Source: Comamonas terrae (GTDB lineage Bacteria; Pseudomonadota; Gammaproteobacteria; Burkholderiales; Burkholderiaceae_C). From it: DNA of 64,000 bases. The position numbers were made by a program, and so were the translations under genes. Positions 41,536 to 50,902 of this stretch are shown piece by piece. The notes under the pieces are model-generated. The model did no database searches and was not told the DNA's origin. It saw only the letters and a list, made by a program, of their open reading frames with translations. The DNA is taken from the NCBI RefSeq assembly GCF_001544075.1, contig NZ_BCNT01000008.1, positions 62,001 to 126,000 of the forward strand. The letters are read 5' to 3'. Numbering within the stretch: position 1 is the stretch's first letter; the number at the start of each line of letters is the position of its first letter.

Positions 41536-42807
41536 TCAGGCGTTTAATTCGCCAGTCGCCAGCCGCTTCGCCGTCAAGGCGCAGCGTTGCTCAATGAGCC
41601 CGGCAATCTGCTCGACCACCGCATTGCCCGCAAAACCGTGCTGCGGGGCTCCCTGCAGCTGCCGCGCGACCAGGGGCAGCTCCTTTGCGAAGGTCTGCAG
41701 ACGCTTTCGGGTTGCGGCCTTGGCCAACCCGGCACTTTCTGCAAACTGCTCCCAGTGGCGAGCCTCCACCTCGCTGAATTTGTATTTGCTGCCGATTTTC
41801 ATCGCCATCCTGGGCGTCAGCGTCGGGTAGATCGCCGTCGAAAGCAGGTCGTAAAACGGTGCCAGCACGGGAGACTTGCCCCCATAGAGCAGTGAAAAGT
41901 TCTTGCCGTGCGCATCATGGTTGCCGATCAGGGCATTGAAGATCACGCCATCCAGCAGCCTCAGCACCTGCGGCGCGCTGGGACGGGTCACACCACGCAG
42001 CAGTGCAAAGCACTGCCCCAAGTCCGGGCCCCCCTCGTTCTGATATTTCATCTCGGGCGCCACGCCCAACGCCTGGCAAAAGTCTTCCTGATGCAGGCGC
42101 TGGCGCAACCCTGCATCATTCAGGGCCCTGTCATAGCGCTCCACCAGCAGAAAGGAACGGCCCCGCACCTGGTGGATACGGGCTTGCGCCGGGCGCAGCC
42201 CCATCGCTTCGGCCAGCAGCATGCAAAAGCCCTCATTGGCCACGCTGTCCTCCACCGCATGGATGGGGGGTTTCAAGATATGCGAACTGGGTGCGCCGTT
42301 GCGCGGCAGGCCAAAGCGCCGGCCGTCGAAAACCACGGGCAGCTTGTCCTGCGCCCCGGCCAGTGACAGCCGCAACCCGTCATCTCCGGCCAGCATGGGG
42401 CGGCGCGGCAGCTCATCCAGCAAAGCGAGCAGTCTGTCATCGCCGAGCCACTCCACATCGTCAACCGCGCCAATCCGAGGCGACGCATACCCCGGCTCCA
42501 GAAAAGTCACGGCTCCCGCGCATTCGCCGCCGATATGGTCCAGCAGCGCGAAATCGTTCTGGCCCGACACCTGAAACTGCCGGGCAATCAGCCTGCGCAT
42601 CTGCCCTTCGGGCAGCAATCCCGCAAAGAAAGGCCGAGTCTGGTGGTCGTCAAACGACTGGGCCTGCAAGGGCAGAGATTGGGACAAGGCGGTAGCCTGC
42701 GGCAACGCCAACCAGTCGGGCGCATAGGTAAAGCTCAGCCGCCCGTTCACCAGCGACAGACTGCCGACGCGCCGTTCAAACAGCCAGACTTCCAGTTCAT
42801 ACGCCAT
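41536..42807 (-). CDS. hipA: HipA-type serine/threonine kinase toxin
   Basis: 423 aa from the ATG at 42807, with a strong AAAGGAGG site inside the end of hipB. N-terminal couple_hipA domain (YELEVWLFERRVGSLSLVNGRLSFTY, FFAGLLPEG), then the kinase: LSLAGAQDKLPVV (regulatory Ser loop region), HILKPP (ATP Lys), FLLVERYDR, catalytic LIGNHDAHGKNFSLLY and metal-binding APFYDLLSTAIYP. HipA phosphorylates a translation factor such as glutamyl-tRNA synthetase and causes dormancy; HipB neutralises it. The sequence looks intact. Confidence 0.93.
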   Translation of the reverse strand: MAYELEVWLFERRVGSLSLVNGRLSFTYAPDWLALPQATALSQSLPLQAQSFDDHQTRPFFAGLLPEGQMRRLIARQFQVSGQNDFALLDHIGGECAGAVTFLEPGYASPRIGAVDDVEWLGDDRLLALLDELPRRPMLAGDDGLRLSLAGAQDKLPVVFDGRRFGLPRNGAPSSHILKPPIHAVEDSVANEGFCMLLAEAMGLRPAQARIHQVRGRSFLLVERYDRALNDAGLRQRLHQEDFCQALGVAPEMKYQNEGGPDLGQCFALLRGVTRPSAPQVLRLLDGVIFNALIGNHDAHGKNFSLLYGGKSPVLAPFYDLLSTAIYPTLTPRMAMKIGSKYKFSEVEARHWEQFAESAGLAKAATRKRLQTFAKELPLVARQLQGAPQHGFAGNAVVEQIAGLIEQRCALTAKRLATGELNA

Positions 42808-43078
42808 GGCCCCTCCTTTCCTCAACCGCGGCGGCTCGTTCTGCAGTGCCTTCAGGCGCAGCAACCGGCAAGCCAGCCAGCTGCAACTCCCCCCCCAGTG
42901 CATCAATCACGCGCAGCACATGTTCCAGCCGCACCGTCGGCTTGCCTGACTCCAGATCCACAATAAAACGCGTGCCCACCCCGGCTGCCAGCGCCAGTTG
43001 CGGCTGAGTCAGCCCCAGTTGTTTGCGGGCCGTGCGCAGGGCTGTGCCCAGTTGGTCTGCCGTATGGATGGTGGTCAT
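42797..43078 (-). CDS. hipB: HipB-type antitoxin, XRE/Cro helix-turn-helix
   Basis: 93 aa from the ATG at 43078; it overlaps the hipA start by 11 bases. The helix-turn-helix is TALRTARKQLGLTQPQLALAAGVGTRFIVDLESGKPTVRLEHVLRVIDALGG (described by position, residues about 10-60), ending with a flexible, charged tail. It should repress its own promoter together with HipA by binding the palindromes just upstream and, by sequence identity, those after hipA. Confidence 0.92.
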   Translation of the reverse strand: MTTIHTADQLGTALRTARKQLGLTQPQLALAAGVGTRFIVDLESGKPTVRLEHVLRVIDALGGELQLAGLPVAAPEGTAERAAAVEERRGHGV

Positions 43079-43095
43079 ATGTGATCGGAGATGAA

Positions 43096-43114
43096 AATTC
43101 CCGTTCGGGAAATT
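43096..43114. promoter_or_regulatory. hipB operator palindrome, proximal
   Basis: TTCCCG-TT-CGGGAA (43098-43111) lies 18 bases upstream of the hipB ATG. It is a shortened variant of the TTTCC-N6-GGAAA pattern; probable HipB site. Confidence 0.65.
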
Positions 43115-43144
43115 ATGTAAGCAGACACGGCGGAAAGCAATCAT

Positions 43145-43162
43145 ATTTCCCGATCAGGAAAT
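43145..43162. promoter_or_regulatory. hipB operator palindrome, distal
   Basis: ATTTCC-CGATCA-GGAAAT: perfect 6-bp arms, with the same CGATCA centre as both copies downstream of hipA. It is 49 bases upstream of the proximal copy, centre to centre. Confidence 0.7.
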
Positions 43163-43190
43163 CAACCGGCACAGGCAGCCATTTCAAACG

Positions 43191-43217
43191 AAAAAAGGCA
43201 GCCCGAAGGCTGCCTTT
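43191..43217 (-). terminator. Terminator of the pyruvate dehydrogenase operon
   Basis: AAAGGCAGCC-CGAA-GGCTGCCTTT with an A run on the left (T run for the minus strand), just after lpdA. Confidence 0.92.
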
Positions 43218-43239
43218 GCTTCAGCAAGCGTTGAAACGC

Positions 43240-45081
43240 TTACTTGCGTGCCGGAGGCACGTCCGTGCAGGAACCGTGCGCCACTTCAGCGGCCATGCCG
43301 ATGCTCTCGCCCAGGGTCGGGTGGGGATGGATGGTCTTGCCGATGTCCACGGTGTCGGCCCCCATCTCGATGGCCAGGGCGATCTCGCCGATCATGTCGC
43401 CCGCATGCGTGCCGACGATACCGCCGCCCAGGATGCGGCCATGGCCGTGGGCTTCCGGCGAATCGTCGAACAGCAGCTTGGTGAAGCCTTCGTCGCGGCC
43501 ATTGGCGATGGCGCGGCCGGAAGCAGCCCAGGGGAACAGGCCCTTCTTGACCTTGATGCCCTGCGCCTTGGCCTGGTCCTCGGTCAGGCCCACCCAGGCC
43601 ACTTCGGGGTCGGTATAGGCCACGCTGGGGATCACGCGGGCGTTGAAGGCGGCCGAGGCCAGCTCCTTGTTGCCTTGCAGTTCACCGGCGATGACTTCGG
43701 CAGCCACGTGCGCTTCGTGCACGGCCTTGTGTGCCAGCATGGGCTGGCCCACGATGTCGCCGATCGCGAAGATGTGGGGCACGTTGGTGCGCATCTGGAT
43801 GTCGACGTTGATGAAGCCACGGTCGGTCACGGCCACGCCGGCCGCCTCGGCACCGATCTTCTTGCCGTTGGGCGTGCGTCCCACGGCCTGCAGTACCAGG
43901 TCGTAAGTCTGCGGCTCGGGCACGGTGACGCCATCCTTGGCAGGCTCGAACGTGACCTTGATGCCTTCGGGCGTGGCTTCGGCACCCACGGTCTTGGTGT
44001 TGACCATGATGTTGTCGAAGCGCGGCGCGTTCATCTTCTGCCAGACCTTGACCAGGTCGCGATCGGCGCCCTGCATCAGGCCGTCCATCATTTCCACCAC
44101 GTCCAGGCGTGCGCCCAGCGTGCTGTAGACGGTGCCCATCTCCAGGCCGATGATGCCGCCGCCCAGGATCAGCATGCGCTTGGGCACGCTCTTGAGGGCC
44201 AGGGCACCGGTCGAGTCGACGATGCGCTCGTCCTTGGGCAGGAAAGGCAGGTGCACGGCCTCGGAGCCCGCAGCGATGATGGCCTTCTTGAACTGCACGA
44301 CCTTCTTGGTGCCGGTCTTTTCCTGGCCGTCGCCGGAGGTTTCCTGCACTTCGATGTGGTTGGCGCTCACGAAGTTGCCGTAGCCGCGCACGATGGTGAC
44401 CTTGCGCATCTTGGCCATCTGGCCCAGGCCGCCGGTCAGCTTGCCGATGACCTTCTCCTTGTGGCCACGCAGCGTGTCGATGGACACTTCGGGCGCGCCG
44501 AACTTGATGCCGGCCACTTCCAGGTGCTTGACCTCGTCCATGACGGCGGCCACGTGCAGCAGCGCCTTGGAGGGAATGCAGCCCACGTTCAGGCACACGC
44601 CGCCCAGCGTCTTGTAGCGCTCGACCAGCACGACCTTCAGGCCCAGGTCCGCCGCGCGGAAGGCGGCGGAGTAGCCGCCAGGGCCGCCGCCGAGCACCAC
44701 CACGTCGCAGTCTTCATCCACCTGGCCGCTGTAGTTGCCGGCGACAGGCGCTGCGACAGGTGCCGCCACGGCGGGCGTCTGTGCAGGAGCGGCCGCAGGT
44801 GCAGGAGCTGCAGCGGCCGGAGCCGGTGCTGCAGCGCCTGCATCGGAGGCTTCCAGTGCGAGGATCACCGAACCTTCACTGACCTTGTCGCCGATCTTGA
44901 CCTTGATCTCCTTGACCACGCCGGCGTGGCTCGAAGGAATTTCCATGGAGGCCTTGTCGCTCTCCACGGTGATCAGGGACTGGTCCACGGCCACGGTGTC
45001 ACCGGGCTGCACCAGCAGTTCGATCACGCCCACTTCGGCGAAGTCGCCGATGTCGGGCACCTTGATATCGATGAGGCTCAT
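43240..45081 (-). CDS. lpdA: Dihydrolipoyl dehydrogenase (E3) with N-terminal lipoyl domain
   Basis: 613 aa from the ATG at 45081. Residues 1-80 form a lipoyl domain ([13 protein letters not shown], lipoylated Lys) joined by an Ala/Pro linker to the flavoprotein: FAD motif [17 protein letters not shown], redox disulfide [16 protein letters not shown] motif [12 protein letters not shown], second FAD motif [12 protein letters not shown] and the C-terminal HPHPTLGES with the catalytic His. It reoxidises dihydrolipoamide with NAD+ in the pyruvate dehydrogenase complex. A lipoyl-bearing E3 is known in Ralstonia and relatives. Last gene of the aceE-aceF operon, separated from aceF by one unknown gene. 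Confidence 0.96.
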   Translation of the reverse strand: MSLIDIKVPDIGDFAEVGVIELLVQPGDTVAVDQSLITVESDKASMEIPSSHAGVVKEIKVKIGDKVSEGSVILALEASDAGAAAPAPAAAAPAPAAAPAQTPAVAAPVAAPVAGNYSGQVDEDCDVVVLGGGPGGYSAAFRAADLGLKVVLVERYKTLGGVCLNVGCIPSKALLHVAAVMDEVKHLEVAGIKFGAPEVSIDTLRGHKEKVIGKLTGGLGQMAKMRKVTIVRGYGNFVSANHIEVQETSGDGQEKTGTKKVVQFKKAIIAAGSEAVHLPFLPKDERIVDSTGALALKSVPKRMLILGGGIIGLEMGTVYSTLGARLDVVEMMDGLMQGADRDLVKVWQKMNAPRFDNIMVNTKTVGAEATPEGIKVTFEPAKDGVTVPEPQTYDLVLQAVGRTPNGKKIGAEAAGVAVTDRGFINVDIQMRTNVPHIFAIGDIVGQPMLAHKAVHEAHVAAEVIAGELQGNKELASAAFNARVIPSVAYTDPEVAWVGLTEDQAKAQGIKVKKGLFPWAASGRAIANGRDEGFTKLLFDDSPEAHGHGRILGGGIVGTHAGDMIGEIALAIEMGADTVDIGKTIHPHPTLGESIGMAAEVAHGSCTDVPPARK

Positions 45082-45175
45082 ATGCGCTCCTATCTTGGTT
45101 TTTGTCTCTGCGCCGCCCGATTCGCTCGGGCAGCTGAAAACGGTATTTCCGGGTTGAAGCCTGGCGGCTGACGCC

Positions 45176-46060
45176 TTAGCTCCAGTCAAAAGTCAGCAAT
45201 ACAGTACGGCTTTCAGGCTCGTAGAAAAGCAGGGTTTCGGTGCCGGTTGCGGCAAACGCATCGGCATTGGCACTGCAGATGAACTCGAAATGCGCGCCGG
45301 TTTCGGGGTGGATGGGGTGAATGCCATCGTCCGTGCCGATGTCGCTCAGCAGCTCATTCGTCAGATTGCTCCAGTTGCCGCCCCAGGAAGGGCCGCCCAG
45401 CACGCCGAGCAGATATCGCCCGGAACTGGTTTCGTAGCAATCGGTGCCTGGCTCATACAGTGGCAGCTTGGCAACTTCAGCGGGGTCGTCCCACTCGTTC
45501 GCAGCATTCCAGCCATGGGCCAGAAAGTCCCGCCTGGCCTGCTCATATGCCGCGTGCTGGGTTGCGTAATGCAACTCCATCACATCGCGCCATGAGTACT
45601 TGGCCTCGTGGTGCAGTTCGAACGGTGGCTCCACGCCCAGTTTGACCAGTTCACGATGCTGGGTGCGCACCTCGCGCCAGTCGAGCGATTTTTCCGCCCA
45701 GTCGGCCCTATCCTGCTCCAGCATGAAGTAGCGCCAGTCGCCCAGCAGCTCGTACTTGCCTTGTTCGTTGAGCTTGAAAGCCAGCCAGTCAGGCTTGAGC
45801 AGCGCGTTGCCAAACTCCTCGCCCCCCCATTCCCCGACTTGCCCTTCGTAGGGCTCGCAGGGGGCGACAAGATGAATAGGCCCGCTCCAGGCATCGTCGA
45901 GCAAGGCCAGGTCGATGGTGACCAGCGGCAGAAAATGCCGCGCGTACTTCTCGACCGGCTCGGCGAAGACGTCAGCCGCATCCGGAAAAGGCCGGATACC
46001 GGGAATGACGCCACGCAGATGCTCGATGGGATGCTGTCTCAGGTTCTTCATCTCACTCAT
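45176..46060 (-). CDS. Hypothetical protein lying between aceF and lpdA
   Basis: 294 aa from the ATG at 46060; a second ATG at 46051 is possible. It is soluble, rich in Trp, Glu and Asp, with no signal peptide or helices. The C-terminal part ([49 protein letters not shown]) has the look of DUF1963/YwqG-type proteins, but the match is weak. It lies on the same strand, 118 bases after aceF and 94 before lpdA, so it interrupts the dehydrogenase operon. Overall codon use looks slightly less GC-rich than its neighbours, hinting at insertion. Confidence 0.65.
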   Translation of the reverse strand: MSEMKNLRQHPIEHLRGVIPGIRPFPDAADVFAEPVEKYARHFLPLVTIDLALLDDAWSGPIHLVAPCEPYEGQVGEWGGEEFGNALLKPDWLAFKLNEQGKYELLGDWRYFMLEQDRADWAEKSLDWREVRTQHRELVKLGVEPPFELHHEAKYSWRDVMELHYATQHAAYEQARRDFLAHGWNAANEWDDPAEVAKLPLYEPGTDCYETSSGRYLLGVLGGPSWGGNWSNLTNELLSDIGTDDGIHPIHPETGAHFEFICSANADAFAATGTETLLFYEPESRTVLLTFDWS

Positions 46061-46099
46061 GTCGCTAAAGGGCTGGCAAGGTGAAGCGCAATGCATCTA

Positions 46100-46162
46100 A
46101 AAAGATAGCTGCTTGCGCAGTTCAGATAAGCGCTACAGGCCGATTTCACTAAAAATCGGCCT
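46100..46162. repeat. Palindromic intergenic repeat copy plus 10-bp hairpin after aceF
   Basis: GATAGCTGCTTGCGC ... ATAAGCGCTACAGGCC is a full copy of the repeat. It runs into AGGCCGATTT-CACTAA-AAATCGGCCT (46137-46162), a perfect 10-bp stem. Placed 17 bases after the aceF stop, it may end or attenuate transcription between aceF and the next gene. Confidence 0.7.
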
Positions 46163-46178
46163 GCCTGTCAGCCGCTTC

Positions 46179-47858
46179 TTAGAGCAGGATGCGGCGGAAA
46201 TCCGCCAGGATCTGGCCGAGGTAGGCGTTGAAGCGCGCGGCAGCGGCACCGTCGATCACGCGGTGATCCCAGGTCAGCGACAGCGGCAGCATCAGGCGCG
46301 GCTGGAAGGCCTTGCCGTCCCACACGGGCTCGATGTTGGAGCGGCACACGCCCAGGATGGCCACTTCGGGCGCATTGATGATGGGCGTGAAGTAGCGCCC
46401 GCCGATGCCGCCCAGCGACGAGATGGTGAAGGTGGCGCCGGTCATGTCGGCCGGGCCGAGCTTGCCGTCGCGGGCCTTCTTCGCCAGTTCGCCCATTTCC
46501 TGGCTGATCTGCAGCACGCCCTTCTTGTCGGCGTCCTTGATGACGGGAACGACCAGGCCGTTGGGCGTATCGGCCGCGAAGCCGATGTGGTAGTACTGCT
46601 TGTAGATCAGCGCATCGCCGTCCAGCGAGCTGTTGAACTCGGGGAACTTCTTGAGCGCGGCCACGCAGGCCTTGATCAGGAAGGCCAGCATCGTGACCTT
46701 GATGCCGCTCTTTTCGTTCTCCTTGTTGGTGGAGACGCGGAAGGCTTCGAGATCGGTGATGTCGGCGTCGTCATGGTTGGTGACGGCCGGAATCATGATC
46801 GCGTTGCGCGTCAGGTTCGCGCCGCTGATCTTCTTGATCCGCGACAGCTCCTTGCGTTCGATGGGGCCGAACTTGGCGAAGTCGACCTTGGGCCAGGGCA
46901 GCAGGTCCAGGCCGACGCCGGAACCGCCCGACTTCGGAGCAGCGGCCTGCTGCGCCAGCGTCTGCACGGCACCTGCCATCACCGACTTGGTGAAGGCCTG
47001 CACGTCCTCCTGGGTGATGCGGCCCTTGTTGCCCGAGCCCTTGACCTCGGCCAGCGGCACGCCCAGTTCGCGGGCGAACTTGCGCACGGAAGGCGATGCG
47101 TAAGGCAGGCTGCCGGTAGGTGCCACGGTGGGATTGTGCGCAGGCATGGCAGCCGGCGCAGCCACTGGGGCAGCAGCCGGTGCGGCTGTGGCCACGGGAG
47201 CTGCCACCGCAGCAGCGGGGGCGGCAGCCGGAGCAGCCGCAGGGGCCGCCGCCTGTGCGGGCGCAGCGCCCTGCACGCTCATCTGGCCGACGACGTCGCC
47301 CACGTTGACCTTGTCGCCGATCTTGATGCTCAGGGCCGTGATGGTGCCGGCAGCGGGGGACGGAATCTCCATCGATGCCTTGTCGGACTCCACGGTGAAC
47401 AGCGACTGCTCGGCCGTCACGGTATCGCCCGCCTTGACCAGGATCTCGATGACGGCCACGTCCTTGAAGTCGCCGATATCGGGCACCTTGATGTCCAGCG
47501 TGCTGGCTGCCGCGGGAGCAGCGGCCGCAGGAGCGGCGGCTGCCACAGGGGCTGCGGCGGTAGCCGGTGCAGCGGCCGCAGGGGCAGGAGCTGCGGCCGG
47601 CGCGGGAGCCGCTGCCGTGTCGGCGGTTTCCACCACGGCGATCACCGTGCCTTCGGCCACTTTGTCGCCCAGGTTGACCTTGAGCTCCTTGAGCACGCCG
47701 GCATGGCTGGAGGGAATCTCCATGGAGGCCTTGTCGGACTCCACGGTAATCAGCGACTGCTCGACCTTGATGGTGTCACCCACCTTGACCAGCACTTCGA
47801 TCACGCCGACTTCGGCGAAGTCACCGATGTCGGGGACTTTGATTTCTGTCAATGCCAT
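46179..47858 (-). CDS. aceF: Pyruvate dehydrogenase E2, dihydrolipoyllysine acetyltransferase
   Basis: 559 aa, GGAG before the start. Two lipoyl domains (residues about 1-78 and 120-195), each with [11 protein letters not shown] around the lipoylated Lys, are joined by long Ala/Pro linkers. Then come the peripheral subunit-binding domain (ASPSVRKFARELGVPLAEVKGSGNKGRITQEDV) and the catalytic domain ending in LSLTWDHRVIDGAAAARF with the active-site His and Asp. It forms the core of the complex, passing acetyl groups to CoA. The first lipoyl domain is nearly identical to that of the lpdA product. 21 bases after aceE. Confidence 0.97.
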   Translation of the reverse strand: MALTEIKVPDIGDFAEVGVIEVLVKVGDTIKVEQSLITVESDKASMEIPSSHAGVLKELKVNLGDKVAEGTVIAVVETADTAAAPAPAAAPAPAAAAPATAAAPVAAAAPAAAAPAAASTLDIKVPDIGDFKDVAVIEILVKAGDTVTAEQSLFTVESDKASMEIPSPAAGTITALSIKIGDKVNVGDVVGQMSVQGAAPAQAAAPAAAPAAAPAAAVAAPVATAAPAAAPVAAPAAMPAHNPTVAPTGSLPYASPSVRKFARELGVPLAEVKGSGNKGRITQEDVQAFTKSVMAGAVQTLAQQAAAPKSGGSGVGLDLLPWPKVDFAKFGPIERKELSRIKKISGANLTRNAIMIPAVTNHDDADITDLEAFRVSTNKENEKSGIKVTMLAFLIKACVAALKKFPEFNSSLDGDALIYKQYYHIGFAADTPNGLVVPVIKDADKKGVLQISQEMGELAKKARDGKLGPADMTGATFTISSLGGIGGRYFTPIINAPEVAILGVCRSNIEPVWDGKAFQPRLMLPLSLTWDHRVIDGAAAARFNAYLGQILADFRRILL

Positions 47859-47879
47859 ATTGAATGTCTCCGGTGGTTC

Positions 47880-50594
47880 TTAGGCGTACAGCGGGTTGAC
47901 CTTGTCAGCCTGGATGCCGTACTTCTTGATAGCTTCGGCCACGGTGGTGGCGTTGATCTTGCCTTCGTCGGCCAGAGCACGCAGGGCTGCGACCACGATG
48001 TAGTGGCGGTTCACCTCGAAGTGCTCGCGCAGCTTGGCGCGGAAGTCCGAGCGGCCGAAACCGTCGGTGCCCAGCACCTTGTAGACGCGGTCCTTGGGGA
48101 TGTAAGGACGGATCTGTTCGGCATAGGCCTTCATGTAGTCGGTCGAGGCGACGACCGGACCGGCATGGCCCTGCAGCTGCTGCGTGACGAACGGGACCTT
48201 GGCGGCCTCCAGCGGGTGCAGCATGTTCCAGCGCTCGGCGTCCTGGCCATCGCGGGTCAGTTCGTTGAACGACGGGCAGCTCCACACGTCGGCAGCGATG
48301 CCCCAGTCGGCCAGCAGCAGTTCCTGGGCGAAGAAGGATTCGCGCAGGATGGTGCCCGAGCCCAGCAACTGCACGCGCAGGCCGCTTTCGGGAACCTTCT
48401 GGCCGGGCTTGCACATGTACATGCCCTTGAGGATCTGCTGTTCCGTGCCGGGGGTCAGGCCGGGCATGGCGTAGTTTTCGTTCAGCAGCGTCAGGTAGTA
48501 GAAGACGTTTTCCTGGTTCTGCACCATGCGGCGCAGGCCTTCCTGCATGATCACGGCCACTTCATGGGCGAAGGTCGGATCGTAGGAGATGCAGTTCGGG
48601 ATGGTGTTGGCCAGGATGTGGCTGTGGCCGTCTTCGTGCTGCAGGCCTTCGCCGTTCAGCGTGGTGCGGCCCGAAGTGCCGCCCAGCAGGAAGCCGCGCG
48701 CCTGCAGGTCGCCGGCCGCCCAGGCCAGGTCGCCGATGCGCTGGAACCCGAACATCGAATAGTAGATGTAGAACGGGATCATGATGCGGTTGCTGTGGCT
48801 GTAGCTGGTCGCCGCGGCAATCCAGCTGGACATGCCGCCCGCTTCGTTGATGCCTTCCTGCAGGATCTGGCCGGCCTTGTCTTCCTTGTAGTACATCACC
48901 TGGTCCTTGTCGACCGGGGTGTACTGCTGGCCATGGGGGTTGTAGATGCCGATCTGGCGGAACAGGCCTTCCATGCCGAAGGTACGGGCCTCGTCCACCA
49001 GGATGGGCACCACGCGGGGGCCGATTTCCTTGTCGCGCAGCAGCTGCGTCAGGAAACGCACATAGGCCTGGGTCGTCGAGATCTCGCGGCCTTCGGGTGT
49101 GGGTTCGAGCACGGCCTTGAAGGTGTCCAGCGGCGGCACGGTGAACTGCTCGTCCGCCTTCTCGCGGCGCTTGGGCAGGTAGCCGCCCAGGGCCTTGCGG
49201 CGCTCGTGCAGGTACTTCATTTCCGGGGTATCGTCGGCCGGCTTGTAAAACGGCAGGTCGGCCAGCTGGCTGTCCGGGATCGGAATGTTGAAGCGGTCGC
49301 GGAACTCGCGGATCGCGTCGTCATCGAGCTTCTTGGTCTGGTGAACGTTGTTCTTGCCTTCGCCGACCTTGCCCATGCCGAAACCCTTGACGGTCTTGAC
49401 CAGCAGCACGGTAGGCTGGCCCTTGGCGTTGTTGGCGGCATGGAAGGCCGCATAGACCTTCTGCGCATCGTGGCCGCCGCGGCGCAGCGCCCAGATCTCG
49501 TCGTCGCTCATGTGCTCGACCATCTTCAGCGTGCGGGGATCGCGGCCGAAGAAGTGCTTGCGGACATAGGCGCCGTCGTTGGCCTTGAAGGACTGGTAGT
49601 CGCCGTCGTTGCACTCCATCATGATCTTGCGCAGCGCACCGTCCTTGTCCTTGGCCAGCAGCTCGTCCCAGCCCTTGCCCCAGATCAGCTTGATGACGTT
49701 CCAGCCGGCACCGCGGAATTCGCCTTCCAGTTCCTGGATGATCTTGCCATTGCCGCGCACCGGGCCGTCCAGGCGCTGCAGGTTGCAGTTGATCACGAAG
49801 ATCAGGTTGTCCAGGTTCTCGCGCGCGGCCAGGCTGATCGCGCCCAGCGATTCGGGCTCGTCCATTTCGCCGTCGCCACAGAACACCCAGACCTTGCGGT
49901 TTTCGGTATTGGCAATGCCGCGGGCGTGCAGGTACTTCAGGAAGCGCGCCTGGTAGATGGCCATCAGCGGGCCCAGGCCCATGGACACCGTTGGGAACTG
50001 CCAGAAGTCGGGCATCAGCTTGGGATGGGGATAGCTCGACAGGCCCTTGCCGTCCACTTCCTGGCGGAAGTTCAGCAGCTGCTCTTCGGAGATGCGGCCT
50101 TCCAGGTAGGCGCGGGCGTAGATGCCGGGCGACACATGGCCCTGGATGTACAGGCAGTCGCCGCCGTGGTTCTCGCTCTCGGCGTGCCAGAAGTGGTTGA
50201 AGCCGGCACCGAACATGTTGGCCAGCGAGGCGAAGGAGCCGATGTGGCCGCCCAGGTCACCGCCTTCGGGGGGATGAATGCGGTTGGCCTTGACCACCAT
50301 GGCCATGGCGTTCCAGCGCATGTAGGCGCGCAGGCGCTGTTCGATCTCGAGGTTGCCGGGGCAGCGAGCCTCCTGGCTGGGCTCGATGGTGTTCACATAG
50401 CCGGTGTTGGCCGAGAACGGCAGGTCCACGCTGCTTTGGCGTGCATGCTCGAGCAGCTCCTCGATCAGCTTGTGGGCGTATTCAGCGCCTTCGCGATCGA
50501 TCACGGCCGAGAGGGCATCCATCCACTCACGCGATTCTTGTTGGTCCAGGCCGGCGGGCAAGCCAGCGCCTTGAGGGTCAGTCTGAGCTGTCAT
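47880..50594 (-). CDS. aceE: Pyruvate dehydrogenase E1, homodimeric type
   Basis: 904 aa from the ATG at 50594, with AAGGAGAC upstream. Homodimeric E1 motifs are present: MVVKANRIHPPEGGDLGGHIGSFAS near residue 100, the thiamine diphosphate motif VFCGDGEMDEPESLGAI..ARENLDNLIFVINCN, and later EAGGMSSWIAAATSYSHSN and GLQHEDGHSHILANTIPNC. It decarboxylates pyruvate and acetylates the E2 lipoyl groups. First gene of the aceE-aceF-X-lpdA operon and divergent from a PAS sensor kinase, 308 bases between starts. Confidence 0.97.
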   Translation of the reverse strand: MTAQTDPQGAGLPAGLDQQESREWMDALSAVIDREGAEYAHKLIEELLEHARQSSVDLPFSANTGYVNTIEPSQEARCPGNLEIEQRLRAYMRWNAMAMVVKANRIHPPEGGDLGGHIGSFASLANMFGAGFNHFWHAESENHGGDCLYIQGHVSPGIYARAYLEGRISEEQLLNFRQEVDGKGLSSYPHPKLMPDFWQFPTVSMGLGPLMAIYQARFLKYLHARGIANTENRKVWVFCGDGEMDEPESLGAISLAARENLDNLIFVINCNLQRLDGPVRGNGKIIQELEGEFRGAGWNVIKLIWGKGWDELLAKDKDGALRKIMMECNDGDYQSFKANDGAYVRKHFFGRDPRTLKMVEHMSDDEIWALRRGGHDAQKVYAAFHAANNAKGQPTVLLVKTVKGFGMGKVGEGKNNVHQTKKLDDDAIREFRDRFNIPIPDSQLADLPFYKPADDTPEMKYLHERRKALGGYLPKRREKADEQFTVPPLDTFKAVLEPTPEGREISTTQAYVRFLTQLLRDKEIGPRVVPILVDEARTFGMEGLFRQIGIYNPHGQQYTPVDKDQVMYYKEDKAGQILQEGINEAGGMSSWIAAATSYSHSNRIMIPFYIYYSMFGFQRIGDLAWAAGDLQARGFLLGGTSGRTTLNGEGLQHEDGHSHILANTIPNCISYDPTFAHEVAVIMQEGLRRMVQNQENVFYYLTLLNENYAMPGLTPGTEQQILKGMYMCKPGQKVPESGLRVQLLGSGTILRESFFAQELLLADWGIAADVWSCPSFNELTRDGQDAERWNMLHPLEAAKVPFVTQQLQGHAGPVVASTDYMKAYAEQIRPYIPKDRVYKVLGTDGFGRSDFRAKLREHFEVNRHYIVVAALRALADEGKINATTVAEAIKKYGIQADKVNPLYA

Positions 50595-50771
50595 TTGAGG
50601 TGTCTCCTTCGAGAAAGGTAACTTCCGGGACCGAACCAGTGAGCGGCCGTACACGCTGTCGTGGCAGGTTCCATGCCAGCTTGGTGTGGCACGGGCCCAG
50701 TTGTACGACCCCGAAATTACCGGATCACTGTCTCGATAGCGGGCGAGTTTCGCACATTTTTTTTAAATTTC

Positions 50772-50798
50772 AAATTGTGCTTTGTGATTTCACAATTT
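50772..50798. promoter_or_regulatory. Palindromic operator between aceE and the sensor kinase
   Basis: TTGTGA-TT-TCACAA (50782-50795) is a perfect palindrome nested in a larger one, AAATTGTG (50772-50779) ... CACAATTT (50791-50798). The surrounding 50 bases are unusually AT-rich. A GntR-type or other dimeric regulator site controlling aceE, the kinase gene or both is likely. Confidence 0.6.
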
Positions 50799-50902
50799 AA
50801 AAAATTGCTGCAAATGCACATACAGGGAGCCCGAAAAAAAGCGTCGCTTTAACGACAAAAATACTCGGCAAAAACAGTGGGGCTCTCCCCTACACTGCAA
50901 GG

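Noticed and set aside
43081..45171. A 696-codon plus-strand frame opposite lpdA
   Set aside because: Antisense shadow of the E3 gene; no motif and His/Gly-rich.
46113..50621. A 1502-codon plus-strand open frame antisense to aceE and aceF
   Set aside because: It mirrors two confidently identified dehydrogenase genes; the protein is repetitive, His/Gly/Ala-rich and has no domain. Long antisense frames are common in codon-biased GC-rich DNA.
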